A stretch of DNA of 7,048 bases from Syntrophaceae bacterium UBA7544 (GCA_002479215.1 DLME01000188.1:1-7048), one strand, 5' to 3'; counted from the first letter of the stretch, positions 1 through 6,174 are shown. The notes: a model not told the origin generated them from the sequence alone. Made by a program: numbers and translations.

Positions 1-29
1 GGCGTACCTGAATTGAGAAATGAAAAATG
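1..29. repeat. Repeat A, copy 1 (cut by window edge)
   Basis: Positions 1-29 match 766-794 in the same orientation at 25 of 29 bases, with mismatches at positions 8, 18, 22 and 27. Both copies begin GGCGTAC and share TGAATTGAG. The second copy is the immediate upstream leader of the small minus-strand ORF that starts at 761. This copy starts at base 1, so the repeat may continue to the left, possibly with a second small ORF. The match is seen directly; its function is unknown. Confidence 0.7.
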
Positions 30-62
30 GCTGAATTCTAACTTAACATGTGGTACAAGTAT
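30..62 (+). promoter_or_regulatory. Repeat B, copy 1: 33-bp element, probable promoter of the 105-542 gene
   Basis: These 33 bases recur exactly, in inverted orientation, at 2045-2077. Each copy ends 42 or 43 bases before the start codon of the gene it faces (105 here, 2001 for the TRAP gene). Inside is a possible sigma-70 layout: CTGAAT at 31-36, a 17-base spacer, and TACAAG at 54-59 preceded by TG-N (extended -10). The repeat is seen directly; the promoter reading is inference from the matching spacing and the moderate -10/-35 match. Conservation decays quickly on both sides. Confidence 0.5.
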
Positions 63-104
63 TTGGGGCAGGTCAGATGAATAAATGAAAGGATATGAGA
101 AATT

Positions 105-542
105 ATGCTCAAACCATTGAAACAGTGGTATTGTGATGTTTGCGGTGACATCATTCAAAAACCCGGTGATGGTTATGTTCTCTGGAAACGAGATGAAAAA
201 TTCTCAGATTATGATTTTAAAATAGTACACAAAAAAACATGCGAGGATATAACTAAACATCCTTCAATGAGCCTTGAGATATTTCTTGGAGAGGATGGAG
301 TGCAGTATTTGTTAACATTTCTTAGCATAGGTAAAATAAAAAAGAATATTGGTCAAAGTTCCAAGTGGTCTGTAAAAGATATGGACGAATTTGTTGATTT
401 TTTTAGGAGAGTGCAAACGCCATATTATGAAGAGGCGAGAACGAAGTTTGGTGTAGCACAACTGCTTAACGATTTATTTACTGAAAATGAAACGGGACCA
501 TATCTAGAAGGTCAACTTAAAAATATCGCTGAAAAATACTAA
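105..542 (+). CDS. Hypothetical protein with a predicted N-terminal zinc-binding site
   Basis: This is a 145-residue, probably cytosolic protein without a signal peptide or membrane segment. I do not recognise a named family. The N-terminal part holds a CDVCG knuckle (C10, C13) and, about 30 residues on, HKKTC (H42, C46). That Cys2-His-Cys arrangement would suit a small treble-clef or zinc-ribbon fold. The rest is charged, probably alpha-helical, with several aromatic residues around positions 88-110. The ATG at 105 is preceded by AAAGGA at 88-93, a slightly long 11-base spacing, and by repeat B 42 bases upstream. Codon use is AT-rich compared with the TRAP and phosphoesterase genes, consistent with an accessory gene. 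Zinc binding is inferred from ligand spacing only. No neighbour indicates a pathway. Confidence 0.75.
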   Translation: MLKPLKQWYCDVCGDIIQKPGDGYVLWKRDEKFSDYDFKIVHKKTCEDITKHPSMSLEIFLGEDGVQYLLTFLSIGKIKKNIGQSSKWSVKDMDEFVDFFRRVQTPYYEEARTKFGVAQLLNDLFTENETGPYLEGQLKNIAEKY

Positions 543-596
543 AAGATTTAGATCAATTCATAAATGGTTAAGATTAAAAATATCGTCATCACACAA

Positions 597-761
597 TCAA
601 AATGCTAAAACTCCTTCTGGTAACTTAACTCCCTTGGATTGTATCATCCCACAAGAAGTTCCAATACCGATTCGTTTACCAGTCATGTCGCAATATTCTT
701 TAAATTCACCATCATTTACATCTTTGACTCCGTCATAATATTTACAACCCTTCCTACACAT
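597..761 (-). CDS. Small cysteine-containing ORF (54 aa), hypothetical
   Basis: An ORF of 54 codons reads MCRKGCKYYDG at its start and EGVLAF at its end. It has four cysteines (C2, C6, C24, C37), as a CxxxC pair plus two more, around YCDMTGKRIG and TSCGM. Four cysteines with glycine-rich turns suggest a small metal-binding (zinc or iron-sulfur) protein, but I do not recognise a family. There is no clear Shine-Dalgarno sequence before the ATG. The frame stays open upstream to a stop near 810, so the ORF could be the 3' remnant of a longer gene. In favour of a real gene, the segment just upstream (repeat A) also occurs at the left window edge, and a perfect 18-base palindrome lies at 815-832 in its leader. 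It is convergent with the 105-542 gene, 54 bases from its end. Confidence 0.45.
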   Translation of the reverse strand: MCRKGCKYYDGVKDVNDGEFKEYCDMTGKRIGIGTSCGMIQSKGVKLPEGVLAF

Positions 762-765
762 AAAG

Positions 766-794
766 GGCGTACTTGAATTGAGGAATAAAAATTG
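766..794. repeat. Repeat A, copy 2 (leader of the small ORF)
   Basis: This is a direct repeat of positions 1-29 (25 of 29 bases). On the minus strand it ends five bases before the ATG of the 54-residue ORF, so it is leader sequence. It may be a duplicated leader or promoter segment, or the remaining edge of a duplicated small-gene unit. Confidence 0.65.
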
Positions 795-814
795 ATATGA
801 CGATCCTGATTGTT

Positions 815-832
815 AGTAATTATTTAATTACT
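815..832. promoter_or_regulatory. Perfect palindrome, operator-like
   Basis: AGTAATTA at 815-822 and TAATTACT at 825-832 form a perfect 8-bp inverted repeat with a two-base centre. Outer TTGT (810-813) and ACAA (837-840) extend the symmetry imperfectly. It lies between the TRAP gene terminator and the small ORF, upstream of the latter. A centre this tight favours a dimeric regulator's DNA site over an RNA hairpin. No regulator is identifiable. Confidence 0.35.
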
Positions 833-874
833 CCTTACAAACCAAGCCTCAATATATCCTAAAATACGTCTTTC

Positions 875-912
875 AAAAAATAGATTTGAAGTAAAAAAAC
901 TTATTTCAAATC
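875..912 (-). terminator. Intrinsic-like terminator of the TRAP gene
   Basis: On the minus strand GATTTGAA (912-905) pairs perfectly with TTCAAATC (890-883) across a 14-base loop, and is followed by TATTTTTT (882-875). The 5' arm includes the last sense codons and the first stop-codon base. The stem is only AT-moderate, so termination may be inefficient, but stem plus T-tract directly at a gene end is characteristic. Confidence 0.6.
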
Positions 913-2001
913 AGGTAAATTAGGCAGCGTCATTGGATTTCTTCCTTGACCGAATGGCCCCTCGTAATTACGGGCCACGCTAAAATCTTTTAAGTATTGG
1001 AACATGGAGGTAACAACTTTATTGTAATCAGGATTTTTCTTTGCTTCCTCAATAATGTATTCCCATACCCATTGTTCTATCTGCCTTAAATCATTTGCCG
1101 AAAATGTGAAAACCTGGGTGCCTTTTGCTTTAAATTTATTAATATGTTCAACAGAATCCCATTCAGCCAGGGAGGTCATAACAAGATTATTTTCGCTTAT
1201 GGCAACTTCAATAATTTTCTTCAAATCAGGAGGCAGAGCACTCCAGGCATCTTTATTAATCATAATCCCGCCAGTACTTGACGGCTGATTCCAAGCGGGG
1301 CCAATGTTATATTTGGTAACTTCTCCCAGACCGATGCTCCAGTCAATAGAAGGGGTATTATACGCGGCGCCATCAATGGTGCCCGCTGCCAATTGTTGAG
1401 CAATTTCAGCTGGTGCTATTGAAACCGGTATAGCACCCGCTTTCTGCAAGACGTAGCTCGCCGCTTTACCGGTCAGTCTGATTCTTTTGCCTTTAAGATC
1501 AGCCAAGCTCCTGATAGGCATACGGGAACGAATGCATGATGCGGCGGGAGAAATACCATCAATAAAATAAATCATATTGTATTTGCCATACATGTAATTA
1601 TACATTTCACGTCCACCACCATGGATATACCAGTTTATTACATCATATTGGGAAAGAGTCATGGGATATGATCCTAACAGGTCAAAAGCGGAATTTTTAC
1701 CCGCCCAATAGCCAGCATAATCTGAACCCATTTCCGCGGCGCCTCTCGAAACTGTATCAAAAACCTCTTGCGCCGGGACAAGTTCTCCCGCCGCATATAC
1801 CGTAATTTGCAGGCGGCCGCCGCTTAGTTCATATATACTTTTAGCAAGACGTACGGGTTCTTGATTGATAGCAGAGTAGGATGGCCAAGTAGTAACCATC
1901 CGCCATTTGATTGTTTCGGCCATGGATGGAGCAGAAAATATTGCTATATTCATAAAAACAGCTATTACAATTCCAACTATAATCCCATACATTTTTTTCA
2001 T
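901..2001 (-). CDS. TRAP transporter solute-binding protein (DctP family), orphan
   Basis: This 366-residue protein is a periplasmic receptor that would bind an organic acid (carboxylate, perhaps a 2-oxo acid) and deliver it to DctQ/DctM-type membrane subunits. Starting at ATG 2001, it has a Sec signal peptide: MKKM, a hydrophobic stretch, then a likely cleavage in PSMA/ETIKW near residue 28. The mature protein opens with KWRMVTTWPS. It then shows ELSGGRLQITVYAAGELV, RGAAEMG, the hinge-region LADLKGKRIRLTG, and QLAAGTIDGAAY, all typical of the DctP fold. Length fits the family (about 330-370). The start at 2001 is preferred because AGGAAGG lies about 12 bases upstream and the signal peptide begins there; the frame stays open to 2097 through repeat B. 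No DctQ or DctM gene lies in the window, so the receptor is unlinked here. The ligand cannot be assigned from sequence alone. Confidence 0.9.
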   Translation of the reverse strand: MKKMYGIIVGIVIAVFMNIAIFSAPSMAETIKWRMVTTWPSYSAINQEPVRLAKSIYELSGGRLQITVYAAGELVPAQEVFDTVSRGAAEMGSDYAGYWAGKNSAFDLLGSYPMTLSQYDVINWYIHGGGREMYNYMYGKYNMIYFIDGISPAASCIRSRMPIRSLADLKGKRIRLTGKAASYVLQKAGAIPVSIAPAEIAQQLAAGTIDGAAYNTPSIDWSIGLGEVTKYNIGPAWNQPSSTGGIMINKDAWSALPPDLKKIIEVAISENNLVMTSLAEWDSVEHINKFKAKGTQVFTFSANDLRQIEQWVWEYIIEEAKKNPDYNKVVTSMFQYLKDFSVARNYEGPFGQGRNPMTLPNLPDLK

Positions 2002-2044
2002 CTCAGATGTTGTCCTTCCTGTTTTCAAAATTGATTTGCCTCCG

Positions 2045-2077
2045 ATACTTGTACCACATGTTAAGTTAGAATTCAGC
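2045..2077 (-). promoter_or_regulatory. Repeat B, copy 2: probable promoter of the TRAP gene
   Basis: This is an exact 33-base inverted copy of 30-62. On the minus strand the candidate elements are CTGAAT at 2076-2071 and TACAAG at 2053-2048 with TG-N in front; the TRAP start codon is 43 bases beyond the end of the element. Position relative to the gene matches that of copy 1. Confidence 0.5.
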
Positions 2078-2085
2078 AGTTTTCT

Positions 2086-2211
2086 GATTATTTCCAATTG
2101 AAATGTTGTGTGAATTAGGAAAATAAAAAAACAACATTACAGGAAGAAGTGTTTACTGACTACACCTACAACTATTCTGTACTGAGTATTCATAATAACT
2201 GACGATTACCA
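2086..2211 (+). repeat. Repeat C, copy 1: structured intergenic repeat
   Basis: About 126 bases align with 6442-6568. The first 60 or so are about 90% identical; the remaining 63 match at about 65%. On the plus strand, TTATTTCC-AATT (2088-2099) can pair with AATT-A-GGAAAATAA (2113-2126) with one bulge. The loop between them contains AATGTTGT (2102-2109), perfectly complementary to ACAACATT (2131-2138) downstream. The two helices are interleaved, so as RNA they form either a pseudoknot or two alternative hairpins. The element sits directly behind the probable TRAP promoter. No coding capacity is seen. Confidence 0.75.
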
Positions 2212-2606
2212 ATAGAAAGAGAGTAATATGAGTATTATAGCGGCGCATGTCGGGTGGCAATTCCCAAAACTCCTCCCCCTGATTCCTGACGTAATTAACT
2301 GTTGTATTGTTCTTTAGAAGTTGTATTATTTCGAGAATTAAATTTCAGAAACAAAGTGTATTGAAATTTGTTAGTCGAGCAATTCCGCGGAAAGTCATTA
2401 ACTTGGTCCAAACTTTGACTCTTTTCTTATTCTGAGACTATATATGATTTCATAAACCGCCACGAAAATATTGAGCGTAAAATCAAGTCATTTTCGTCCT
2501 TGTATATTGATTCATATGTGTGTATTTTACACTATAAATTGGCAGGTTTGTGAATGATATCAACAACCGGAAAGATCAGTGCATAAATTATGTAAAGTAA
2601 GAACGG
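2212..2606. other. Gene-free AT-rich stretch with hairpins
   Basis: No credible gene is present. Perfect 8-bp inverted repeats occur at AAATTTCA 2340-2347 with TGAAATTT 2362-2369, and at ACGAAAAT 2462-2469 with ATTTTCGT 2490-2497. The second encloses an inner TTGA/TCAA pair. A smaller palindrome, GTGTA-TTT-TACAC, lies at 2520-2532, near sequence rich in TATA-like motifs upstream of the wrbA operon. It could overlap that operon's promoter, but I cannot fix a convincing -35/-10 pair. Confidence 0.5.
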
Positions 2607-2651
2607 TTGATTTATTTTCTGAACAATTTAATTAAATATGCGAGGCAGAAT

Positions 2652-3263
2652 ATGAAGGTAGTAGTGATTTTTTATTCAGCATACGGTCATATCTACAAAA
2701 TGGCGCAAGCTTTTGCCGAAGGTGTTAAGGAGTTTGATGGGGCACAGGTTGAATTAAAACGGGTAAAGGAACTTCTCGATCAGAGCATTCTGGAGAAAAC
2801 CGGCATTGCCCAGGCGCAAAAGGCATTTTCTCATATACCCTTTGCCACTCTTGATGATCTGGAAAAAGCGGATGCGATTATTATCGGGACGCCGACCCGT
2901 TTCGGGAATATGTGCGCCCAGATGCGGGCATTTCTGGATTCAACCGGGTCTCTTTGGATAAAAGGAACTCTGGTGGGCAAAGTGGGCAGTGTTTTTACAA
3001 GTTCGGCAACACAGCATGGCGGGCAGGAAACAACAATATTGAGCACCCACAATACACTGTTGCATCACGGTATGATTATCGTCGGTTTGCCTTATACATT
3101 TCAGGGGCAGATGAGGATTGATGAAATAACCGGCTCATCGCCCTATGGCGCATCCACGATCACTGGCGGACAGGGAGAAAGAATGCCTAGCGCCAACGAA
3201 CTGGCAGCAGCACGTTATCAGGGAAGGCATGTGGCCAGTATCGCCGCAAAATTAGTAAGATAA
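2652..3263 (+). CDS. wrbA: WrbA-type NAD(P)H:quinone oxidoreductase
   Basis: A 203-residue cytosolic flavodoxin-like FMN protein of the WrbA (type IV) family. These enzymes reduce quinones by two electrons with NAD(P)H, avoiding semiquinone radicals. The FMN phosphate loop lies at the N-terminus ([14 protein letters not shown]). The family blocks follow in order: [58 protein letters not shown] and [12 protein letters not shown], then the C-terminal helix with RYQGRHVA. Length matches the usual value of about 200. I use ATG 2652, which has GAGG at 2642-2645 and begins the family's first beta strand. An upstream TTG at 2607 in the same frame would add 15 residues the family lacks. The patatin gene follows after 13 bases, so the two are probably co-transcribed. 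Confidence 0.93.
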   Translation: MKVVVIFYSAYGHIYKMAQAFAEGVKEFDGAQVELKRVKELLDQSILEKTGIAQAQKAFSHIPFATLDDLEKADAIIIGTPTRFGNMCAQMRAFLDSTGSLWIKGTLVGKVGSVFTSSATQHGGQETTILSTHNTLLHHGMIIVGLPYTFQGQMRIDEITGSSPYGASTITGGQGERMPSANELAAARYQGRHVASIAAKLVR

Positions 3264-3276
3264 AATTAAAACCGTT

Positions 3277-4173
3277 ATGATGATGCCCGAAATAGCAAAA
3301 AATAAAAGTGATAGAAAAAAGAAAGCAGTTTTTTTGCTTTCCGGAGGAAGCGGCCTGGGATCTATCCAGGTCGGGATGATCAAAGCCCTTTTCGAGCAGG
3401 GGATAATCCCGGATTTTTTTGTCGGCACTTCTGTCGGAGCGATTAATTCAGCTTTCATGTGTGGTAATCCTACGCTTGAAGGTGTTGATGAACTGGAAAA
3501 AATATGGATATCCGTGCTCAGGAAGAATATATTTCCTGTTAATATTTTCAGCACCATCGTCAATATATTAAAAAGGAAAAACTTTCTTGTGTCGCCCAAG
3601 GGCTTGCGTAGACTACTTGAAAAAAATATCCGTTACAACACACTCGCTGATGCCAGAATTCCCTGTCTGCTCATCGCAACAGACTTGATGACCGGTGAAC
3701 AGGTCGTGCTTAGCTCGGGGAATGTAATCAAAGCGGTACTGGCGAGTACCGCTTTGCCCGGCATTTATCCACATGTAGAGATGATGGGGCGCTTTTTGAT
3801 TGACGGAAGTCTTTCCGGCGACACGCCGCTGTCCGTGGCTGCGGAATACGGTGCAGAAGAAGTATTTATTTTGCCTGCCGGGTATCATAAAACACTAGAT
3901 AAAGCGCCTTCAGGGTTGATCGATATTTTTGCTCATTCTTTAAATATACTGATCGACCATCAATTTCTTCGGGATATTGAAATTTACCAGAAAGATATCT
4001 TAATTCATATTATCCCGCCTGTTTATCCCATAGGCCACTCATTTTATGATTTATCCAGAACTGCTGAATACTTGTCGCTGGCTTACGATAGCACCAAACG
4101 CTGGCTCCAAACCGGAGGGATGAATACATTCGAAATTCCCGGTAGGATAGTTAAGCCTAATCAATGGCTGTGA
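3277..4173 (+). CDS. Patatin-like phospholipase (bacterial PNPLA family)
   Basis: A 298-residue serine hydrolase of the patatin family, expected to cleave acyl esters of phospholipids or related lipids with a Ser-Asp dyad. The oxyanion loop is GGSGLG (23-28), where most relatives have GGGxxG, often with arginine. The nucleophile motif is GTSVGA (50-55, Ser52) and the catalytic Asp is in DGS (176-178, Asp176). The intervening ASTALPGIYP block (156-165) is typical. A charged lysine-rich N-terminus precedes the first strand. There is no signal peptide or clear membrane helix, so it is cytosolic, peripheral, or exported by another route. Three consecutive ATGs (3277, 3280, 3283) offer starts, and no strong Shine-Dalgarno is visible, which suggests translational coupling to wrbA ending at 3263. 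Substrate cannot be assigned; membrane-lipid turnover is a family-based inference. Confidence 0.92.
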   Translation: MMMPEIAKNKSDRKKKAVFLLSGGSGLGSIQVGMIKALFEQGIIPDFFVGTSVGAINSAFMCGNPTLEGVDELEKIWISVLRKNIFPVNIFSTIVNILKRKNFLVSPKGLRRLLEKNIRYNTLADARIPCLLIATDLMTGEQVVLSSGNVIKAVLASTALPGIYPHVEMMGRFLIDGSLSGDTPLSVAAEYGAEEVFILPAGYHKTLDKAPSGLIDIFAHSLNILIDHQFLRDIEIYQKDILIHIIPPVYPIGHSFYDLSRTAEYLSLAYDSTKRWLQTGGMNTFEIPGRIVKPNQWL

Positions 4174-4602
4174 TGAATGCTTTATTCCATTTCTAAATCA
4201 TAGCTGATATCGAGACGGCGAGAAGAAAGCGACAAAGCGCGTACATACGTTGAGGAAGCCAACGACGTTGCTATCAAAAATAACGTTATGATTTAGAATT
4301 AGATATCCTGACCAATATTTGACCTTACGAACATGTCAAATTGATTTTCGTCACTTTTAACGAGTTCACCTACTACTGTTCAGTTGAGAGCAACTGCTGG
4401 AATTAATGATTACTGGTTGAAAGATAGAAATGTGGAGCATTACCTACCGCAAGTAGAGCGCATAGCAAATAAAGTTTTTACCTTACCGTTAATTACCATC
4501 TGCAAGATGTTAACTTGCATATGACTTGTTATTTATTACCTGCTTATGGTCATGGGTAAAGTGTCTTCATCTTATTCACCATAACATTGGTCAATTTCCT
4601 TG
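4174..4602. other. Gene-free stretch with inverted repeats and a possible coding remnant
   Basis: No credible gene is seen. It holds the 108-base inverted-repeat unit listed separately, a CAGTTG-AGAG-CAACTG hairpin (4381-4396), and TGCAAG/CTTGCA at 4501-4506 and 4514-4519. On the plus strand a frame is open for 59 codons from 4345 to the stop at 4522-4524. Its middle part reads like protein (INDYWLKDRN, YLPQVERIANK) but has no ATG or Shine-Dalgarno. It may be a gene remnant; I cannot name a parent family. Confidence 0.4.
4191..4298. repeat. Inverted-repeat unit with internal hairpin
   Basis: TTCTAAATCATA (4191-4202) and TATGATTTAGAA (4287-4298) are perfect 12-bp inverted repeats 84 bases apart. 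A small hairpin, CGTTG/CAACG (4248-4252, 4260-4264), lies between them. It sits 18 bases after the patatin stop codon. It could be a miniature mobile element, a long-looped 3' structure of the operon mRNA, or chance. No target-site duplication is evident at the ends. Confidence 0.45.
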
Positions 4603-4630
4603 TGTGTGAACATCAATAGGAGTTCACACA
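4603..4630 (-). terminator. Strong hairpin at the end of the phosphoesterase gene
   Basis: TGTGTGAAC (4603-4611) and GTTCACACA (4622-4630) form a perfect 9-bp stem with a 10-base loop. On the minus strand the stem starts within the last codons, and the stop codon (4613-4615) falls in the loop. There is no T-run afterwards, so it may be a Rho-dependent end, an mRNA 3' stabiliser or a weak terminator. The architecture, a stem overlapping the stop codon, resembles the TRAP gene terminator. Confidence 0.4.
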
Positions 4631-6157
4631 ATCGATTAAACCTTGTTCGTCCATATGGCCTATGCCACACCAGTAGACCGGCCAGGTCTTATCTGTAATG
4701 GGATAAAACTCGTTGCCGACGGGTACCGTATAATTATGTCCGGAAAAATAATGTCCTCTATAAAGTGTCTGTTTTGCATTTTCTGTGACTAGTTCCGGAT
4801 AAAGTTGCAACAAAGAATCATTCAGAAAACCCTGCATGAGATACGCTGTCGAAAAGGTATAATAGATATTGAATTGCTCGAGGTTAGTAGCGAGGTCATA
4901 ATTCAGGGAAGTGTAGTCGGTGGCCTTAAAGGTATTGCCGGAAATCGTGAAGACCTTAAAAGCAGGGTTATTGCCAAAATATGGAGCTATGCTGGGCGTT
5001 GTAACAGCCAGATTACCAGGTGACACGATGCGATATTCGTCCATATGCGTATGCGCGGTATGTATCTGGGTTACAAGGCCCGGATACTTGGAAAGTATTT
5101 GCAGAAAACTTGTTTGATAGTTCTGATTCCACATCATTGTGGCAGCTGTAATGTGACCGTTGGCATCGACAGATTGGGCGGTTGAATATTTATCCGCCCC
5201 GGGAGGTACATGCATCAAGAGCCACACCTTTTTGCCCGTGACCTGGGCCGAAGCCAGTGTTGTATCAAGCCAGGCGAGCTCGGCGGCCACTGCACTCGAA
5301 TTGGCGTTGCCGAAATACGGGGAAAACTCAAATGTATTGAGTCCTATCACCATCAAGTTCGTTCCCGGCATCTCCGCGGCATAATATCCTCCGCTCGTGA
5401 AAGTATTAAGAAATGTCTGATGATCTGCAATGCCGTTCAAAAACTGTGTGTAGTATAGTTCAGCCGTATTGGAAAGAAAACTGCTATCCGGGCCAAGGCC
5501 CGTGTATGAATCGCTATTTCCGACGGCGAACATAACGGGAATGTCTCCGACAGACGACCTCACCTGTCCCATAAAAAAGGCAACCGTCTTGTCGGTAAAG
5601 TCCTTCATGGCTGCAACAGCTGCAACGTTGGCTAAAATGGTTGCATAATCTGGAACCGGAACACCGAGGTTCCCATAATACAGTTTGAAAAACGTTTGCG
5701 GAAAGTTATGCCCGAGAATGTCGCCGGTATAAATAATGAGCGGACTCGCTCCCAGGTTCTGCTTTATGCTGGAGAGTGCAAGCACAAGCAAGGGGTAGTT
5801 GGTGTCGGCACCCCATACCGAAGGCGTTGTTATGAGTGATGTCTGGAAAACAGTCGCCCACTGGTCGGCATCCGCGGCGACCAGCGCCGTGAAAAGAGAT
5901 GGATCATAAAAAGGATTGAAATGAACATCCGCGAAAACAACCACTGGGAAGTTGTTGTTGGTACCACTGCCACTGCCACTGCTGCACCCTGTGATCAGTG
6001 TACCTAGGGAAAGGTATGCAACTGTTCCAACAGAGTATTTGATAAAATTTCGTCGGGTTACACCACGGACCATTTTTAACTCATTGTTGCCACAGACTAA
6101 TTTTAAATCGTCACTAGTCAGAATCTTGCCGCCTTTTTTTGAATCGTCGTCAGCCAT
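4613..6157 (-). CDS. Tat-exported lipoprotein metallophosphoesterase, acid-sphingomyelinase-like
   Basis: A 514-residue calcineurin-like phosphoesterase, expected to be anchored in the periplasm or at the surface. The long N-terminal region carries a twin-arginine motif, TRRNFIK (34-40), a hydrophobic segment, and a lipobox LITGC with Cys58, followed by a Ser/Gly linker. Metal-site motifs appear in order: FADVHF (D77, H79), GDILGHN (D146, H150, N151), GNSD (N214) in place of the usual GNHD/E, MHVPPG (H316) and AHTHMDEY (H369, H371). The HVPPG and HTHxDEY pair is characteristic of the acid sphingomyelinase/SMPDL3/Ppn1 branch. The C-terminal region, with C497 and C510, resembles the helical ASM C-terminal domain. 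Likely substrates are phosphodiesters or polyphosphates; which cannot be told. AAGGAG at 6169-6164 fixes the start. A c-di-GMP aptamer and promoter precede it. Confidence 0.9.
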   Translation of the reverse strand: MADDDSKKGGKILTSDDLKLVCGNNELKMVRGVTRRNFIKYSVGTVAYLSLGTLITGCSSGSGSGTNNNFPVVVFADVHFNPFYDPSLFTALVAADADQWATVFQTSLITTPSVWGADTNYPLLVLALSSIKQNLGASPLIIYTGDILGHNFPQTFFKLYYGNLGVPVPDYATILANVAAVAAMKDFTDKTVAFFMGQVRSSVGDIPVMFAVGNSDSYTGLGPDSSFLSNTAELYYTQFLNGIADHQTFLNTFTSGGYYAAEMPGTNLMVIGLNTFEFSPYFGNANSSAVAAELAWLDTTLASAQVTGKKVWLLMHVPPGADKYSTAQSVDANGHITAATMMWNQNYQTSFLQILSKYPGLVTQIHTAHTHMDEYRIVSPGNLAVTTPSIAPYFGNNPAFKVFTISGNTFKATDYTSLNYDLATNLEQFNIYYTFSTAYLMQGFLNDSLLQLYPELVTENAKQTLYRGHYFSGHNYTVPVGNEFYPITDKTWPVYWCGIGHMDEQGLIDCVNSY

Positions 6158-6159
6158 AG

Positions 6160-6174
6160 GATTCTCCTTGAATC
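6160..6174 (-). promoter_or_regulatory. Shine-Dalgarno site in a hairpin loop
   Basis: The ribosome binding site AAGGAG (6169-6164) ends six bases before the phosphoesterase ATG. GATTC (6174-6170) and GAATC (6164-6160) flank it as a perfect 5-bp inverted repeat with loop AAGGA. The final G of the site is in the stem. This weak hairpin could be the translational expression platform of the upstream aptamer, but no direct pairing with the aptamer was found by eye. Confidence 0.4.

Noticed and set aside
517..585. 12-base direct repeat TTAAAAATATCG at 517-528 and 574-585
   Set aside because: Short and AT-rich, so chance or a small local duplication is sufficient; no function is suggested.
1..800. 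Integron cassette array (small ORFs with shared intergenic repeats; ACTTAAC resembles an attC core site)
   Set aside because: The repeats lack paired L and R core sites and the imperfect palindrome of attC, and their orientations are inconsistent with a cassette array. No integrase is visible.
30..2077. Transposon bounded by the inverted 33-bp repeats
   Set aside because: No transposase lies inside and no target-site duplication flanks the ends. The equal distance of each copy to a start codon fits a promoter module better. Kept only as an alternative in the finding.
2002..2097. Upstream ATG extending the TRAP protein by 32 residues
   Set aside because: The extension is translated repeat B plus part of repeat C, has no signal-peptide character, and the ATG at 2001 has a Shine-Dalgarno sequence and begins a classic signal peptide.
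2228..2317. 29-codon ORF with a purine-rich stretch before its ATG
   Set aside because: Too short, no recognisable composition, and nothing independent to support translation.
2607..2651. TTG start adding 15 residues to WrbA
   Set aside because: The family begins at the first beta strand encoded just after ATG 2652, which has GAGG in front; the extension has no counterpart.
4345..4524. 59-codon open frame as a gene
   Set aside because: No start codon or ribosome binding site and no recognised family; recorded only as a possible remnant.
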